This document shows, one piece after another, positions 36,019-45,043 of a stretch of DNA of 64,000 nucleotides (the stretch's first letter is position 1; each line of letters opens with the position of its first letter). Location: NCBI GenBank assembly GCA_020634115.1, contig JACKCH010000012.1, forward strand, positions 372,001-436,000. The letters are read 5' to 3'. A program made the position numbers and the translations under genes. The DNA is from Anaerolineaceae bacterium. Lineage in GTDB: Bacteria > Chloroflexota > Anaerolineae > Aggregatilineales > Phototrophicaceae. The notes beneath the pieces were generated by a model. It searched no databases, was not told where the DNA came from, and worked only from the letters and a program-made list of their open reading frames with translations.

Positions 36019-36378
36019 ATGCGAATGGTCAAGCAAAGGCACATCCAGTTACTCTTGATACCCGGCGCGTTGCTGCTGTTCGCCCTGTTCATGACGGCCT
36101 GGTCAATCCAGGCTCAGCCCGCCTCCCCTAGCTGGCAAGCCATGAGCGATCTATCAAACACAGTTTTCGCCACAATCAAAGTGGATATCCCGTCAGAGTG
36201 CGGCCTGGGTGAGAATTATTATACCCGCCACTGGCGCGAAGCCCTATCCGAGTCGTATACCTTCACCGTTCCCGAACCCACAATACCTCAGAAATATCCC
36301 CTTGTAGCCATTATCGGGACTAACGGCGGCTCATTCATCCACTACATCATCGGTTGGTTTCAAACCGCCTCACCATAA
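36019..36378 (+). CDS. Small exported or membrane-anchored protein
   Basis: The 119-residue product has an N-terminal hydrophobic segment (LLLIPGALLLFALFMTAWSI) that is a signal peptide or anchor, then an exported region of about 85 residues with CGLGENYYTRHWREAL and a hydrophobic end (GGSFIHYIIGWF). TATAAT at 35989-35994 and AGGGG at 36009-36013 precede ATG 36019. I recognise no family. Confidence 0.55.
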   Translation: MRMVKQRHIQLLLIPGALLLFALFMTAWSIQAQPASPSWQAMSDLSNTVFATIKVDIPSECGLGENYYTRHWREALSESYTFTVPEPTIPQKYPLVAIIGTNGGSFIHYIIGWFQTASP

Positions 36379-36551
36379 ACAAAGTCCTCAATCGGCAGTT
36401 GCCAACCCGACTACTGGGGTTATAATGGCACACGTCCTTGAAAAACCTGTTACGCAGTTCGCACTTGAGTCAATACTTAGTCTTTTAAGTAAATCCTCAA
36501 ATAGCTTCTGGCTGCGTAAATTCACAACAATAACCATTGAGATGGAGTCAT

Positions 36552-36875
36552 ATGCAAGAATTTGCACTGCTGGCACTGGTTATGCTGCTCGGGCTGGGTG
36601 CTTATTGGGCGATGGTACTCTTCCCCAAACAGCGCACTTTCCAGAAACGCCAGAGGGTTGTTCGCGAACTCACCGAAGGCGATGAAGTGATTACTTACGG
36701 TGGCATCATTGGCAAGGTCGCCCGTATTGAAGCCGAACAAGGGATTGCTTACCTGGAAATTGCGGAAGGAGTTACCATCCGAGTGATCGTTGCTGCTCTG
36801 ATGCAGCCCTATGATCCTGAAGAAATCGCCCGTGCTGCCCAAACCGGTGCAGAAGCAGCGCCAGATGAGTCATAG
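36552..36875 (+). CDS. yajC: Preprotein translocase accessory subunit YajC
   Basis: The 107-residue protein has one N-terminal membrane helix (LLALVMLLGLGAYWAMVLF) and the YajC soluble core QKRQRVVRELTEGDEVITYGGIIGKV. It joins SecDF in the Sec holotranslocon. GGAG lies four bases before ATG 36552, which is why the frame's earlier start is not used. secD and secF follow on the same strand. Confidence 0.93.
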   Translation: MQEFALLALVMLLGLGAYWAMVLFPKQRTFQKRQRVVRELTEGDEVITYGGIIGKVARIEAEQGIAYLEIAEGVTIRVIVAALMQPYDPEEIARAAQTGAEAAPDES

Positions 36876-36931
36876 CTATTCGATTAAATACCGGGTGGGC
36901 CCGCCGCCCACCTTTACGGAGAGAGGTTTAC

Positions 36932-38554
36932 ATGAGCGCACATCTACGCTGGCTCATATTCATCATCGTCATCACGATATTTTGCGTCTGGGTCGCAGTA
37001 CCAGACGCGCCCATCACCAATATTTCACCGAACTGTGTCGCGTCGAATCAGCAGGTCACCTATACCGACGAAGGTATCCACATTGACACTAACGACGACT
37101 GCGAACCGGACATCAATCTCAACGTCCAGCAGGCGCTGGGACTTGACCTTGTCGGCGGACTGCGTGTGCTGTTACAAGCCGATCTGCCACCTGGCACATT
37201 CTCCGTCGAAGACCTGCGTCAGGCAGCCAATAATGTCTCCCGCCGCGTGAATGCGTTGGGTGTCGGTGAAGCAACCGTACAGGTGCAGGGCAGTGACCGT
37301 ATTCTAGTCGAACTTCCCGGCATCACCGACCCGCAGCAGGCCATTGACACCATCCAGAAAACCGCTTTGCTGGAGTTTGTGGACTTCGGTGGGCTACGCA
37401 GCCAATCTCAGGATTATGTTGGTCGTAAAATCCTGACCATCCCCCCGGCGGTTAATCCTTGTGTTGAAACCAACACAACCGATACCACGGCGGCGGCGAC
37501 TGCCGATGTTCAGCCAACTGCTGAGACGCCGACAAACACACCACAACCAACTGCTGAAGTCACGGCGGAAGCGACAGTTGAAGCCGCTACCGGGACATCA
37601 CCAGAAGCTACGGTTGAGGCCACACCCGCAGAAGAAACCGCTTTACCCAATCCACTGACCGGCCAACCATTCCAGACCGTGATTACTGGCGCATGCCTGC
37701 AAGCCGCAGTTGCCCAGTACGGTCAGGCACGTTCGGGTGTAGCCGCAGAGTGGTTTATCCAGTTCCAGCTTAAGCCAGAAGCGGCCAGTATTTTTGGCCC
37801 ATTCACAGCGTCACGCATCAACGAGCCGCTGGCGATTGTGCTGGATAGCCATGTGATTTCCGCCCCCATCGTTAATTCCGAGTTGGATACCGGCGGCATC
37901 ATCACCGGCAACTTTACGGAAGAGTCTGCGCAAACACTGGCGCTGCAATTGCGCTCTGGTGCGCTGCCCATCCCGCTGCGGTTGGAAAGTGCAGAACGTG
38001 TCGGCGCGACCCTCGGCCAGGAATCAGTTAACCTCAGTATCCGTGCCGGGATTATTGGCATCATCGTTGTGCTGCTGTTTATGACGATTTACTATCGCGT
38101 TCCCGGTATCGCCGCGGCTCTGGCGTTGCTGATCTTTGTCGCCATCAACCTGGCGGTATTCAAGCTGATTCCGGTCACGCTGACCCTACCCGCCATCACC
38201 GGGTTCCTCATCTCCGTCGGTACGGCAGTAGACGGCAATATCCTGATCTTTGAACGAATCAAAGAAGAGATACGAAACGGCAGCAACCTGGATACTGCAT
38301 TGGAAGCCGGTTTTGACCGTGCCTGGAACTCGATCCGTGACTCGAACCTCTCCACCATTGTCATCAGCGGCATTCTGTTCCTGTTCGGCCAAACGCCCGG
38401 CGCCAGCATCGTGAGCGGTTTCGCCATCACCCTGGCACTCGGCCTCATCATCAACCTGTTTACCGCGGTCATTGTGACCCGTACTTTCTTACATCTGATG
38501 GTCGCCGTGCTGCGCCGCCCCCTGGAACAGCGCGCCTGGCTGTTGGGCGTATAA
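36932..38554 (+). CDS. secD: Protein translocase subunit SecD
   Basis: The 540-residue protein has the SecD opening helix, the motif GLDLVGGLRVLL at about residues 70-81, an exported P1 domain, and five C-terminal membrane helices with TLPAITGFLISVGTAVDGNILIFERIKEE. With SecF it uses the proton motive force to complete secretion. Between about residues 185 and 245 the P1 region carries an inserted Thr/Ala/Glu/Pro-rich stretch (PTAETPTNTPQPTAEVTAE and on) that other SecD proteins lack as far as I know. GGAGAGG precedes the start. Confidence 0.95.
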   Translation: MSAHLRWLIFIIVITIFCVWVAVPDAPITNISPNCVASNQQVTYTDEGIHIDTNDDCEPDINLNVQQALGLDLVGGLRVLLQADLPPGTFSVEDLRQAANNVSRRVNALGVGEATVQVQGSDRILVELPGITDPQQAIDTIQKTALLEFVDFGGLRSQSQDYVGRKILTIPPAVNPCVETNTTDTTAAATADVQPTAETPTNTPQPTAEVTAEATVEAATGTSPEATVEATPAEETALPNPLTGQPFQTVITGACLQAAVAQYGQARSGVAAEWFIQFQLKPEAASIFGPFTASRINEPLAIVLDSHVISAPIVNSELDTGGIITGNFTEESAQTLALQLRSGALPIPLRLESAERVGATLGQESVNLSIRAGIIGIIVVLLFMTIYYRVPGIAAALALLIFVAINLAVFKLIPVTLTLPAITGFLISVGTAVDGNILIFERIKEEIRNGSNLDTALEAGFDRAWNSIRDSNLSTIVISGILFLFGQTPGASIVSGFAITLALGLIINLFTAVIVTRTFLHLMVAVLRRPLEQRAWLLGV

Positions 38555-38572
38555 GCGGAAGGACTAACTACG

Positions 38573-39520
38573 ATGTTCAATTTAGTTGAAAAGCGACGCC
38601 TGTTTTTCCTGATCTCGGCGGCGGTCATTGTGCCGGGTATCCTGATTATGATTTACTCGTTGGTCACAACCGGGGCGCTATTCCGCCTGAGCATTGATTT
38701 TGTTGGCGGCAGCATATACGAACTCAAATTCACCGAACCGGGCGCAACAGAAACCACTATTCGGGATGTGTTCACCAACCTGGGCGAAGATAATGTCGTC
38801 ATTCAGCAGATTGGCGCACCGGAAGACTATCGCTGGTCAGTACGAGCATCCTTCCGTGAATCCTCAGACGATGTGATTAACGCACTCAACACCATCGCAC
38901 CGCTGGATCGAGACAGTCTGCGTATTGAGCAGGTATCCGCTACGGTAGGCCGTGAAGTGACCCAGTCCGCGTTCCTGGCAACAATGGTCGCAGCAGTTGT
39001 CGTCACCGGGTTTATCGTCATCGCTTTCCGCCAGGTTCCCAATGCTTTTCGGTATGGGGTCTGTGCGGTAGCCGCCATGTTCCACGATATTCTCGTGGTC
39101 AGTGGGATCATGTCACTGGCTGGGCTGCTCCTGGGCTGGGAGGTAGATGCGCTGTTCCTGACAGCCGTACTCACCGTCGTCGGTTTCTCGGTACAGGATA
39201 CCATCGTCCTGTTTGACCGTATTCGTGAGAACATTCCAAAGTACCTGGGTGAACCCTACGAAACCATTGTCAACCGCAGTATTTTGGAAACCATTCACCG
39301 TTCACTGGCGACCCAGCTAAACGCCTTCTTCATCATGGCGGCGATCCTGCTGTTCGGTGGCGATACCATCAAGCAGTTCATCGCCATTCTGTTTGTGGGT
39401 CTGCTCACCGGGACATACTCTTCCATTTTCACCGCCGTGCCGCTCCTGGTCGCGTGGGAAAAAGGCGAAATTCCGTTCATCAATCGTGGTGGCCTACACG
39501 CAGTGAGTGCCGAAGGGTAA
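38573..39520 (+). CDS. secF: Protein translocase subunit SecF
   Basis: The 315-residue protein has the SecF signature SIDFVGGSIYELKF, a small exported domain, and six membrane helices in all with GFSVQDTIVLFDRIREN and NRSILETIHRSLATQLNAFF. It pairs with SecD, which ends 18 bases upstream. The next gene, a dehydrogenase, begins three bases after its stop but has no functional link that I can see. Confidence 0.96.
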   Translation: MFNLVEKRRLFFLISAAVIVPGILIMIYSLVTTGALFRLSIDFVGGSIYELKFTEPGATETTIRDVFTNLGEDNVVIQQIGAPEDYRWSVRASFRESSDDVINALNTIAPLDRDSLRIEQVSATVGREVTQSAFLATMVAAVVVTGFIVIAFRQVPNAFRYGVCAVAAMFHDILVVSGIMSLAGLLLGWEVDALFLTAVLTVVGFSVQDTIVLFDRIRENIPKYLGEPYETIVNRSILETIHRSLATQLNAFFIMAAILLFGGDTIKQFIAILFVGLLTGTYSSIFTAVPLLVAWEKGEIPFINRGGLHAVSAEG

Positions 39521-39523
39521 TCC

Positions 39524-40471
39524 ATGCGGGCGCTGGTCTACAACAAACAGCTCCACCTCGAGACAGATTTCCCCCTGCCCCAGCCGCAGGGGGATGAAGC
39601 CCTCCTGCGTATTCGTAAGGGTGGCATCTGCAATACCGACCTGGAACTCATAGATGGTATGTATGACTTTTCCGGGGTCTTGGGCCATGAATTCGTGGCG
39701 GAGGTCTTACAGGGGCCAGCACATTGGGTAGGCAAGCGCGTTGTAGGTGAAATCAACATCGGGTGTGGTCAATGTGATTTCTGTATGGCCGGAATACCCA
39801 GCCAATGCCGTCACCGCCAGGCAATTGGCATTCACAACCATGCAGGCGCGTTCGCTGACCAACTCACGCTGCCCGTTCGCAATTTACACCACGTACCGGA
39901 TACCGTCAGTGACGATCAGGCCGTCTTTGTCGAACCACTGGCCGCCGTCACGCAGATTCTCGAAGCCGTGCATATTTCGCCGGCGGATAGAGTGGTTGTG
40001 CTGGGTCTGGGAAAACTGGGGATGCTGGCGGTACAAGTCCTCAAACTCACTGGCGCCGACGTTGTCGGGGTTGTCCGGCACGAAAAACAAGTCGAAATGC
40101 TCAGACGATGGGGGATACCCGCCGTCCACAAAGAGGATTTAGAACCAGAACGAGCGCATATCGTCGTAGACTGTACCGGGCAGGCCAGCGGAATTACGGA
40201 CGCCCTCGAGCTGGTGCGTTCACGCGGCATAATCGTCCTCAAAAGCACCTATCATGGGACACCGCAGGTAGACATGACTCAGATCACCGTTCGAGAGATT
40301 CGTATTGTGGGCAGCCGGTGTGGTTCATTCCCAACAGCCCTGCGTTTACTCGAAGGGGGTTTAGTAGATATCACGTCACTCATTGATGCCTGCTTTGACT
40401 TCGACCAGGCACTTGACGCCATGCGATACGCCCGCACGCCCGGCACACTCAAAGTTCTACTGGATTTCTGA
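39524..40471 (+). CDS. Zinc-dependent medium-chain dehydrogenase
   Basis: The 315-residue protein has the catalytic Zn ligands in GGICNTDLELIDG (Cys36) and LGHEFVAEV, a structural-zinc lobe with GCGQCDFCMAGIPSQC, and a Rossmann motif VVVLGLGKLGMLAVQVLK. Family members oxidise alcohols or polyols with NAD(P). The protein is shorter than typical ADHs (about 340 residues). It begins three bases after secF and may be co-transcribed with it. Confidence 0.87.
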   Translation: MRALVYNKQLHLETDFPLPQPQGDEALLRIRKGGICNTDLELIDGMYDFSGVLGHEFVAEVLQGPAHWVGKRVVGEINIGCGQCDFCMAGIPSQCRHRQAIGIHNHAGAFADQLTLPVRNLHHVPDTVSDDQAVFVEPLAAVTQILEAVHISPADRVVVLGLGKLGMLAVQVLKLTGADVVGVVRHEKQVEMLRRWGIPAVHKEDLEPERAHIVVDCTGQASGITDALELVRSRGIIVLKSTYHGTPQVDMTQITVREIRIVGSRCGSFPTALRLLEGGLVDITSLIDACFDFDQALDAMRYARTPGTLKVLLDF

Positions 40472-40506
40472 AACAAAAAAGGGCGTGATGCACCAGCACC
40501 ATGCCC
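40471..40506 (-). terminator. Terminator of the minus-strand histidine kinase gene
   Basis: On the minus strand GGGCATGGTGC pairs with GCATCACGCCC (one mismatch, one G-U) across TGGT, followed by TTTTTT. It lies between convergent genes. Confidence 0.8.
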
Positions 40507-40532
40507 TGTCTTTCTCCTAAAGCTCAAACAGC

Positions 40533-41768
40533 CTATTTCTTCGCCATCGGCATCGTCACAGAAAACGTCGAACCTACGCCCAATTCGCTTTCCAGCGTGA
40601 TTGTTCCCTCGTGCGCCTCAACAATGTGTTTGGCAATGGTCAGCCCCAAACCGGTGCCCTGGGACTTAGAGGCCGTATCCGCAACTCGGTAGAACTTCTG
40701 AAACATACGTTTCTGGTTTTCTTTGGAGATGCCATACCCGGTATCAGTTACATCCATGCGAATGAAGGGTTCGCCGTCAACCTGCGTTTGCGAAGTCACA
40801 ATGATAACCTCGCCATTGTCTTTATTATACTTAATGGCGTTCGTCAATAAATTCAAAAGAACCTGCTTGATTTTGCCTCGATCCGCACTGGCAATAAGCT
40901 TATCACCCTTTGTGCTGATCGTTATGCCCTTCTCATTAGCCTGGGGAATAACCACATCCGCACTTTCAACAATTAGGGCATGTAAATCAAACCGGCTAAT
41001 ATCCAGCCGGGTACGCCCTGATTCTAGCCGAGCCAGGTCAAGAAATTCACTTGTGAGCCGAATCAGGCGCTCTGTCTCACCCTGCATCATGTCCACAATG
41101 TCACCCTGCCGTTCCTTCGGCAGATCCGGGCGCTTTAGCAGCACGGTGCTGGCTTTGAGTGAAGCTAGCGGCGTCCGCAACTCGTGAACCATCTCGGCAA
41201 TGAAATCGCTCTGCTGGAATAACCGCGCATTCTCGATAGCAATCGCAGCCTGACTCGCCAGTGTTGTAAGCGTATTGATGTCGTTCTCATCAAAACGCTG
41301 CCCACCGATCTTATTCACGGATTCAAGCACACCTATCACTTTGTTATGGGCACGCATCGGAACTGCCAGCAGGCTGCGGGTCTGAAATTCAATCGTGTCG
41401 TCAACCCGCTTACTCCAGCTCGGCTCCCGCGTAACATCATCAATCACGCGTGGCTCACCGTGGGTCACGACCCATCCAGCGATGCTATCCAGGGGCACAA
41501 CGATATTATCCATATCCTGAGATTTGATATTCGAAGCAATTTCAAACCGCAATTCGCCAGTCGCGGGATCAATCAAAAGAATTGAGGCCGCCTCACACTG
41601 CGTCAGCCCTTTAGCAGCCGAAATAATCTTTCTTAGCAACGATGCCAGATCAAGCGTTGAATTCAACTGGCGGCTGATCTCCATCAGGCGTTCATAGCGT
41701 TCTATCATATCCGCTATAGAAGCCGGCATGTTCGCATCATCCATGATATTTTTCGCATCCATACTCAT
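40533..41768 (-). CDS. GAF-domain sensor histidine kinase
   Basis: The 411-residue protein has no membrane helix. A GAF domain spans about residues 30-180 (CEAASILLIDPATGELRFEIA), followed by a HisKA domain with His195 in VHELRTPLASLK, and a HATPase with NAIKYNKDNG, DTGYGIS and GTGLGLTIAKHIVEAH. It should autophosphorylate in response to a cytosolic ligand or redox cue. The start overlaps the Sir2 stop in an ATGA. No cognate response regulator adjoins, although a receiver domain is present in the CpaE-like gene upstream. Confidence 0.9.
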   Translation of the reverse strand: MSMDAKNIMDDANMPASIADMIERYERLMEISRQLNSTLDLASLLRKIISAAKGLTQCEAASILLIDPATGELRFEIASNIKSQDMDNIVVPLDSIAGWVVTHGEPRVIDDVTREPSWSKRVDDTIEFQTRSLLAVPMRAHNKVIGVLESVNKIGGQRFDENDINTLTTLASQAAIAIENARLFQQSDFIAEMVHELRTPLASLKASTVLLKRPDLPKERQGDIVDMMQGETERLIRLTSEFLDLARLESGRTRLDISRFDLHALIVESADVVIPQANEKGITISTKGDKLIASADRGKIKQVLLNLLTNAIKYNKDNGEVIIVTSQTQVDGEPFIRMDVTDTGYGISKENQKRMFQKFYRVADTASKSQGTGLGLTIAKHIVEAHEGTITLESELGVGSTFSVTMPMAKK

Positions 41769-42526
41769 GTAGTGGCAGACTCCAGTTGGTCAAGAATCAC
41801 AGGCAAAACAACGGCAGCATCGTCATGAATAACAATATCGGCCATTGAATCAAGCTCTGTAGCTTCCAGATTAATGATAATCAGTTTTGCTCCGTTACGC
41901 TTCGCCATAACAGGAATATCGCTCGCCGGAGCCACTTCCCATGACGAACCGATTACAATCATCACATCAGCCTGGCGTGCCGCGTTTTGAGCCGCTAAAA
42001 GTTGTTGTATAGGAAGCTGCTCGCCGAACAAAATCGCATTGGGCTTTAATACATTCCCGCACTTTGGACAGTGTGGCACCTGTCGATCTTCCAGAAACCG
42101 TTCAATGATCGGTCGTGCCGGGTAGACCGTAAAACAATGAATACACGTTGCTTCTCGGAGATGCCCATGCAGTTCATAGACCGTTTTGCTACCAGCGCGG
42201 GTATGCAGCATATCAATATTCTGTGTGACAACAGCTTTCAGCTTACCCATTGCTTCTAATTTCGCGAGCACATAATGTGCCGGGTTAGGCTCTGCCGCCA
42301 GGATCACTTTTGCCAGCGGGTAAATCCATTCATAAAATCCTGCCGGGTCCTGGCGAAAGCTCCAAATACTGGCTACCGCCATTGCATCCACCGACTTCCA
42401 TAATCCGGACTCCGGACTCCGAAAGTCAGGAATGCCGGATGGTGTACTGATCCCAGCGCCAGTAAACGCGATGCCGCTGCTGGCGGTTTGAATAAGCTGG
42501 GCGCTCCGCCGAATCGCATTTTCCAT
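41765..42526 (-). CDS. cobB: Sir2-family NAD-dependent deacylase
   Basis: The 253-residue protein has the sirtuin motifs GIAFTGAGISTPSGIPDFRS, TQNIDMLH, the active-site HG in YELHGHLREATC, zinc ligands CIHC and CPKC, and VIGSSWEVAPASDIP. It removes acyl groups from lysines using NAD. I start at ATG 42526; the longer frame from 42562 adds a hydrophobic extension without support. It is coupled by overlap to the histidine kinase gene. Confidence 0.9.
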   Translation of the reverse strand: MENAIRRSAQLIQTASSGIAFTGAGISTPSGIPDFRSPESGLWKSVDAMAVASIWSFRQDPAGFYEWIYPLAKVILAAEPNPAHYVLAKLEAMGKLKAVVTQNIDMLHTRAGSKTVYELHGHLREATCIHCFTVYPARPIIERFLEDRQVPHCPKCGNVLKPNAILFGEQLPIQQLLAAQNAARQADVMIVIGSSWEVAPASDIPVMAKRNGAKLIIINLEATELDSMADIVIHDDAAVVLPVILDQLESATT

Positions 42527-42602
42527 AATAACAATCAAACCAATCTTCGTCAGCAAAAACAAACCAGGAGCTAAACCCCTGACAATACCATCCTATTCAA
42601 CA

Positions 42603-43760
42603 TTAAGATTCGCGCTCTAACATGACCTGAATACGCTCGTTCAGATCTGCCGCCAGCTTAACGATCTGGCTCGAAACCACTGCATTCGGTTGGTAAATCA
42701 CCATTGGCACGCCCGCGCGAACAGTCTGGAATGCTAAATCAGGTGCCGCTGAAATGACCGCCCGGATCTCATGTCCCAAAGAATGTTCGATTTCATTCCA
42801 GGGCGTCTGCATGGTTGGCTGCGCCCGATTAACGACGACCACATGCACCAAGCCACTCCCGCCACCTTCCGCCTCCAACTCTTGCAGCGCCTCACGAGCC
42901 ATTGCCAGCGCCGCCGGATTCGGCTCCACAACCAATACAATCTGATCCATTTCACGTTGTATACGGCTCACCAGTGGGTTGAAATTGCTACCCAAGTCAA
43001 AAATCGCTGGACGGCCAATGAGTCGCAATCCGCGTACAACGGCCAGCGCTGAGTCAATCGAGAAGTTGAGTTGCCCTTCGCGAGGGCTTATAGACGACAA
43101 TAACGCCCGCATCCCTGATTGGTGCGATATGAGTTCAGACTCTAACAAGGGTGCGCCGATATTACTCGCCGGTTTATCCAGTACAGTCGCCATCCCCCCC
43201 GGCTGCGCGATTCCCATGTAAAGCCCCATACTGCCCGAACCGAGCCGGAAATCCGCTACAATCGGTTTTTCCCCATCCAGTGTCAACGCCGCAGCGATAT
43301 TCAGCGCGATAGTGGTCGCACCGACACCACCCTTTGCCCCTAACACGCCAATCGTACTGCCCTTAGGAGATTCCGGTGGGCGCTGCGGTGCATTCTGCAT
43401 CAGAATCGCTTTAACACGTGCTGCCAATTCTTGAGGATGTGTCGGTTTGGTAAGGTAATCATCTGCCCCGGCCTCAAATCCGGCGACTTTATCATCCACC
43501 AGCGTCTTTGCAGTAAACATGATGATAGGTATAGGCGCGGTATCCGTATTCGCCCGGAGTCTCCGGCAAACCTCATATCCATCCATATCCGGCATCATGA
43601 TATCCAGAATAATCAAATTAGGCCGTTCACCTACGGCCTTCATTAATGCTTGATTACCTGAATTTGCTGCAACCACCTCATATCCCTGTCGCTGCAACAT
43701 GAGGCCAATAAGCTTCAAACTGTCTATGTCATCATCTACAATGAGGATTTTGTCGGGCAT
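42603..43760 (-). CDS. CpaE-like protein: receiver domain fused to ParA/MinD-type ATPase
   Basis: The 385-residue protein has a receiver domain (phospho-acceptor Asp53 in LIILDIMMPDMDG, Lys in DYLTKP) and a P-loop ATPase with GAKGGVGATTIALNIAAAL, the deviant Walker A of CpaE. CpaE-type proteins position Flp/Tad pilus machinery at the pole. No other tad/cpa gene is in the window, so the partner set must be elsewhere, or the protein has another positioning role. The receiver might take phosphate from the histidine kinase encoded two genes downstream. Confidence 0.87.
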   Translation of the reverse strand: MPDKILIVDDDIDSLKLIGLMLQRQGYEVVAANSGNQALMKAVGERPNLIILDIMMPDMDGYEVCRRLRANTDTAPIPIIMFTAKTLVDDKVAGFEAGADDYLTKPTHPQELAARVKAILMQNAPQRPPESPKGSTIGVLGAKGGVGATTIALNIAAALTLDGEKPIVADFRLGSGSMGLYMGIAQPGGMATVLDKPASNIGAPLLESELISHQSGMRALLSSISPREGQLNFSIDSALAVVRGLRLIGRPAIFDLGSNFNPLVSRIQREMDQIVLVVEPNPAALAMAREALQELEAEGGGSGLVHVVVVNRAQPTMQTPWNEIEHSLGHEIRAVISAAPDLAFQTVRAGVPMVIYQPNAVVSSQIVKLAADLNERIQVMLERES

Positions 43761-43869
43761 GTTTGTTACATTTTTGTACTAATCTGAACACTTCCGCAAG
43801 TCTAGCACGAAAGGTAAGGCGGTGCAAGCAAACGCCAAGTTTCAGCCTGCCAATCAACGATTTTCAACC

Positions 43870-43898
43870 TTGTCTGACCATATCCTGCTTGTTATAAT
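43870..43898 (+). promoter_or_regulatory. Promoter of tRNA-Thr
   Basis: TTGTCT (43870-43875), 17 bases and TATAAT (43893-43898) place the transcription start a few bases ahead of the tRNA. Confidence 0.7.
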
Positions 43899-43908
43899 TA
43901 TCTTTATT

Positions 43909-43980
43909 GCCACCCTAGCTCAATGGCAGAGCATACGCTTCGTAAGCGTGAGGTTGAGGGTTCAAGTCCCTCGGGTGGCT
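43909..43980 (+). tRNA. tRNA-Thr (anticodon CGT)
   Basis: A complete 72-base cloverleaf: acceptor GCCACCC/GGGTGGC, D arm GCTC/GAGC, anticodon stem TACGC/GCGTG with loop TTCGTAA (anticodon CGT reading ACG), and T arm GAGGG-TTCAAGT-CCCTC. The discriminator is T and the CCA end is not encoded. Confidence 0.97.
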
Positions 43981-43982
43981 CA

Positions 43983-44016
43983 ATGCCCGTAACGTGAATT
44001 TGTTGCGGGCATTTTT
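43983..44016 (+). terminator. Terminator-like hairpin between tRNA-Thr and udk
   Basis: ATGCCCG (43983-43989) pairs with CGGGCAT (44006-44012), followed by a T run to 44016. It would end the tRNA transcript, with some read-through into udk possible because no other udk promoter is evident. Confidence 0.75.
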
Positions 44017-44036
44017 CATGCAGACAGGAGATGCGA

Positions 44037-44690
44037 ATGAGCGACCAACCAAGTCCGATTGTCATCGCTGTTGCCGGAGGAACAGGCTCCGGTAAAACAA
44101 CCGTATCCAACGCCATCTTAGATCGCATCGGCAGTCACAATATCGCCTACTTACCCCATGATGCCTACTATAATGATTTAGTCAATATTCCCCATTCAGA
44201 CCGTGAAAATGTTAATTTTGACCATCCGGATGCACTGGACACCCCGCTCTTGATCCAACATATTCGAGAACTGCGCCAGTGGAATGCCGTTGAAATTCCT
44301 ATTTACGATTTTACAATCCATGCTCGGAAAGCGGAGACACAGACTGTAGTGCCTCAACCCATTATTCTGGTTGAGGGCATCCTGATTTTTGTCGAGCGCG
44401 AACTGCGCGATTTGTTTGATGTCAAGATTTATGTTGATACGGATGCAGACATCCGGTTCATTCGGCGGCTCACCCGTGACTTGGCGGAGCGGGGACGAAC
44501 CGCCGAGTCCGTCATCAATCAGTACCTGGATACCGTTCGCCCGATGCACCTAAAATTCGTTGAACCCAGCAAACGTTATGCGGATGTGATTATTCCCGAA
44601 GGCGGGTTTAACATGGTTGCTATAGATATGATCGCTGACCGCATACGAAGTATGCTCAGGGGGCATCGAAAGGTCACTAGAGGCGAATAA
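44037..44690 (+). CDS. udk: Uridine kinase
   Basis: The 217-residue kinase has the P-loop VAGGTGSGKTTV, then HDAYYNDL, FDHPDALDTPLL and VEGILIFVERELRDLFD, and the Arg-rich lid RFIRRLTRDLAERGR, all standard for Udk. It phosphorylates uridine and cytidine in pyrimidine salvage. ATG 44037 is preferred over the in-frame ATG 44031 because the AGGAG at 44026-44030 is correctly spaced for it. Confidence 0.95.
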   Translation: MSDQPSPIVIAVAGGTGSGKTTVSNAILDRIGSHNIAYLPHDAYYNDLVNIPHSDRENVNFDHPDALDTPLLIQHIRELRQWNAVEIPIYDFTIHARKAETQTVVPQPIILVEGILIFVERELRDLFDVKIYVDTDADIRFIRRLTRDLAERGRTAESVINQYLDTVRPMHLKFVEPSKRYADVIIPEGGFNMVAIDMIADRIRSMLRGHRKVTRGE

Positions 44691-44715
44691 AGACACCTGG
44701 AGCGATGTCCGAGGA

Positions 44716-44745
44716 TTGACACAGGTGATCTGACCGTGCTATACT
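44716..44745 (+). promoter_or_regulatory. Strong promoter of the T-box/methyltransferase/valS operon
   Basis: TTGACA (44716-44721), 18 bases and TATACT (44740-44745) sit just ahead of the T-box leader, predicting a start near 44752. Confidence 0.85.
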
Positions 44746-44751
44746 CGCAGA

Positions 44752-45023
44752 CATTCAAACTGCATACATCATCAAAAACGATGATTGGGAGAAAGTAAGC
44801 AACTCCCTTGCGCCAGAGAATACGGGTCACCGGCTGCAAGCCCGTTCGCAATAGTTTGCTCAAAAGTCGCCCAGGAGTTGCCAGGCCGAATCACAGTAAG
44901 CCTGGACGGGTATGCCCGTTACAGCATCATGAGCGCCTCGCTAGATATGCCAGTGAGGAAGCAAGGTGGTACCGCGAAAGTAGCCCTTTCGTCCTTGTGA
45001 TATTTAAGGATGAAAGGGCTTTT
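44752..45023 (+). promoter_or_regulatory. T-box riboswitch with intrinsic terminator (transcriptional)
   Basis: The leader holds an AGTA word in AGAAAGTAAG (specifier-loop side), a long stem I whose arms include GCAACTCC (about 44795-44802) and GGAGTTGC, a hairpin ACGGGTATGCCCGT, and the T-box sequence AAGGTGGTACCGCG at 44963-44976. CAAGG (44962-44966) can pair with CCTTG (44993-44997) as the antiterminator. The competing terminator is a 15-bp stem, 44982-44996 with 45006-45020, then TTTT. Uncharged tRNA should favour antitermination. valS in the operon suggests tRNA-Val, but I could not settle the specifier codon: GTT at 44877-44879 is one candidate and GCC next to it another. Confidence 0.92.
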
Positions 45024-45043
45024 GATTTTGTATCAGGAGAGCT

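Noticed and set aside
43309..43347. Missing Lys in the Walker A of the CpaE-like ATPase
   Set aside because: GGVGATT is the normal deviant P-loop of CpaE, not a loss.
43909..43980. tRNA-Thr as an integration site
   Set aside because: No repeat of its 3' end and no integrase gene follow; the next gene is udk.
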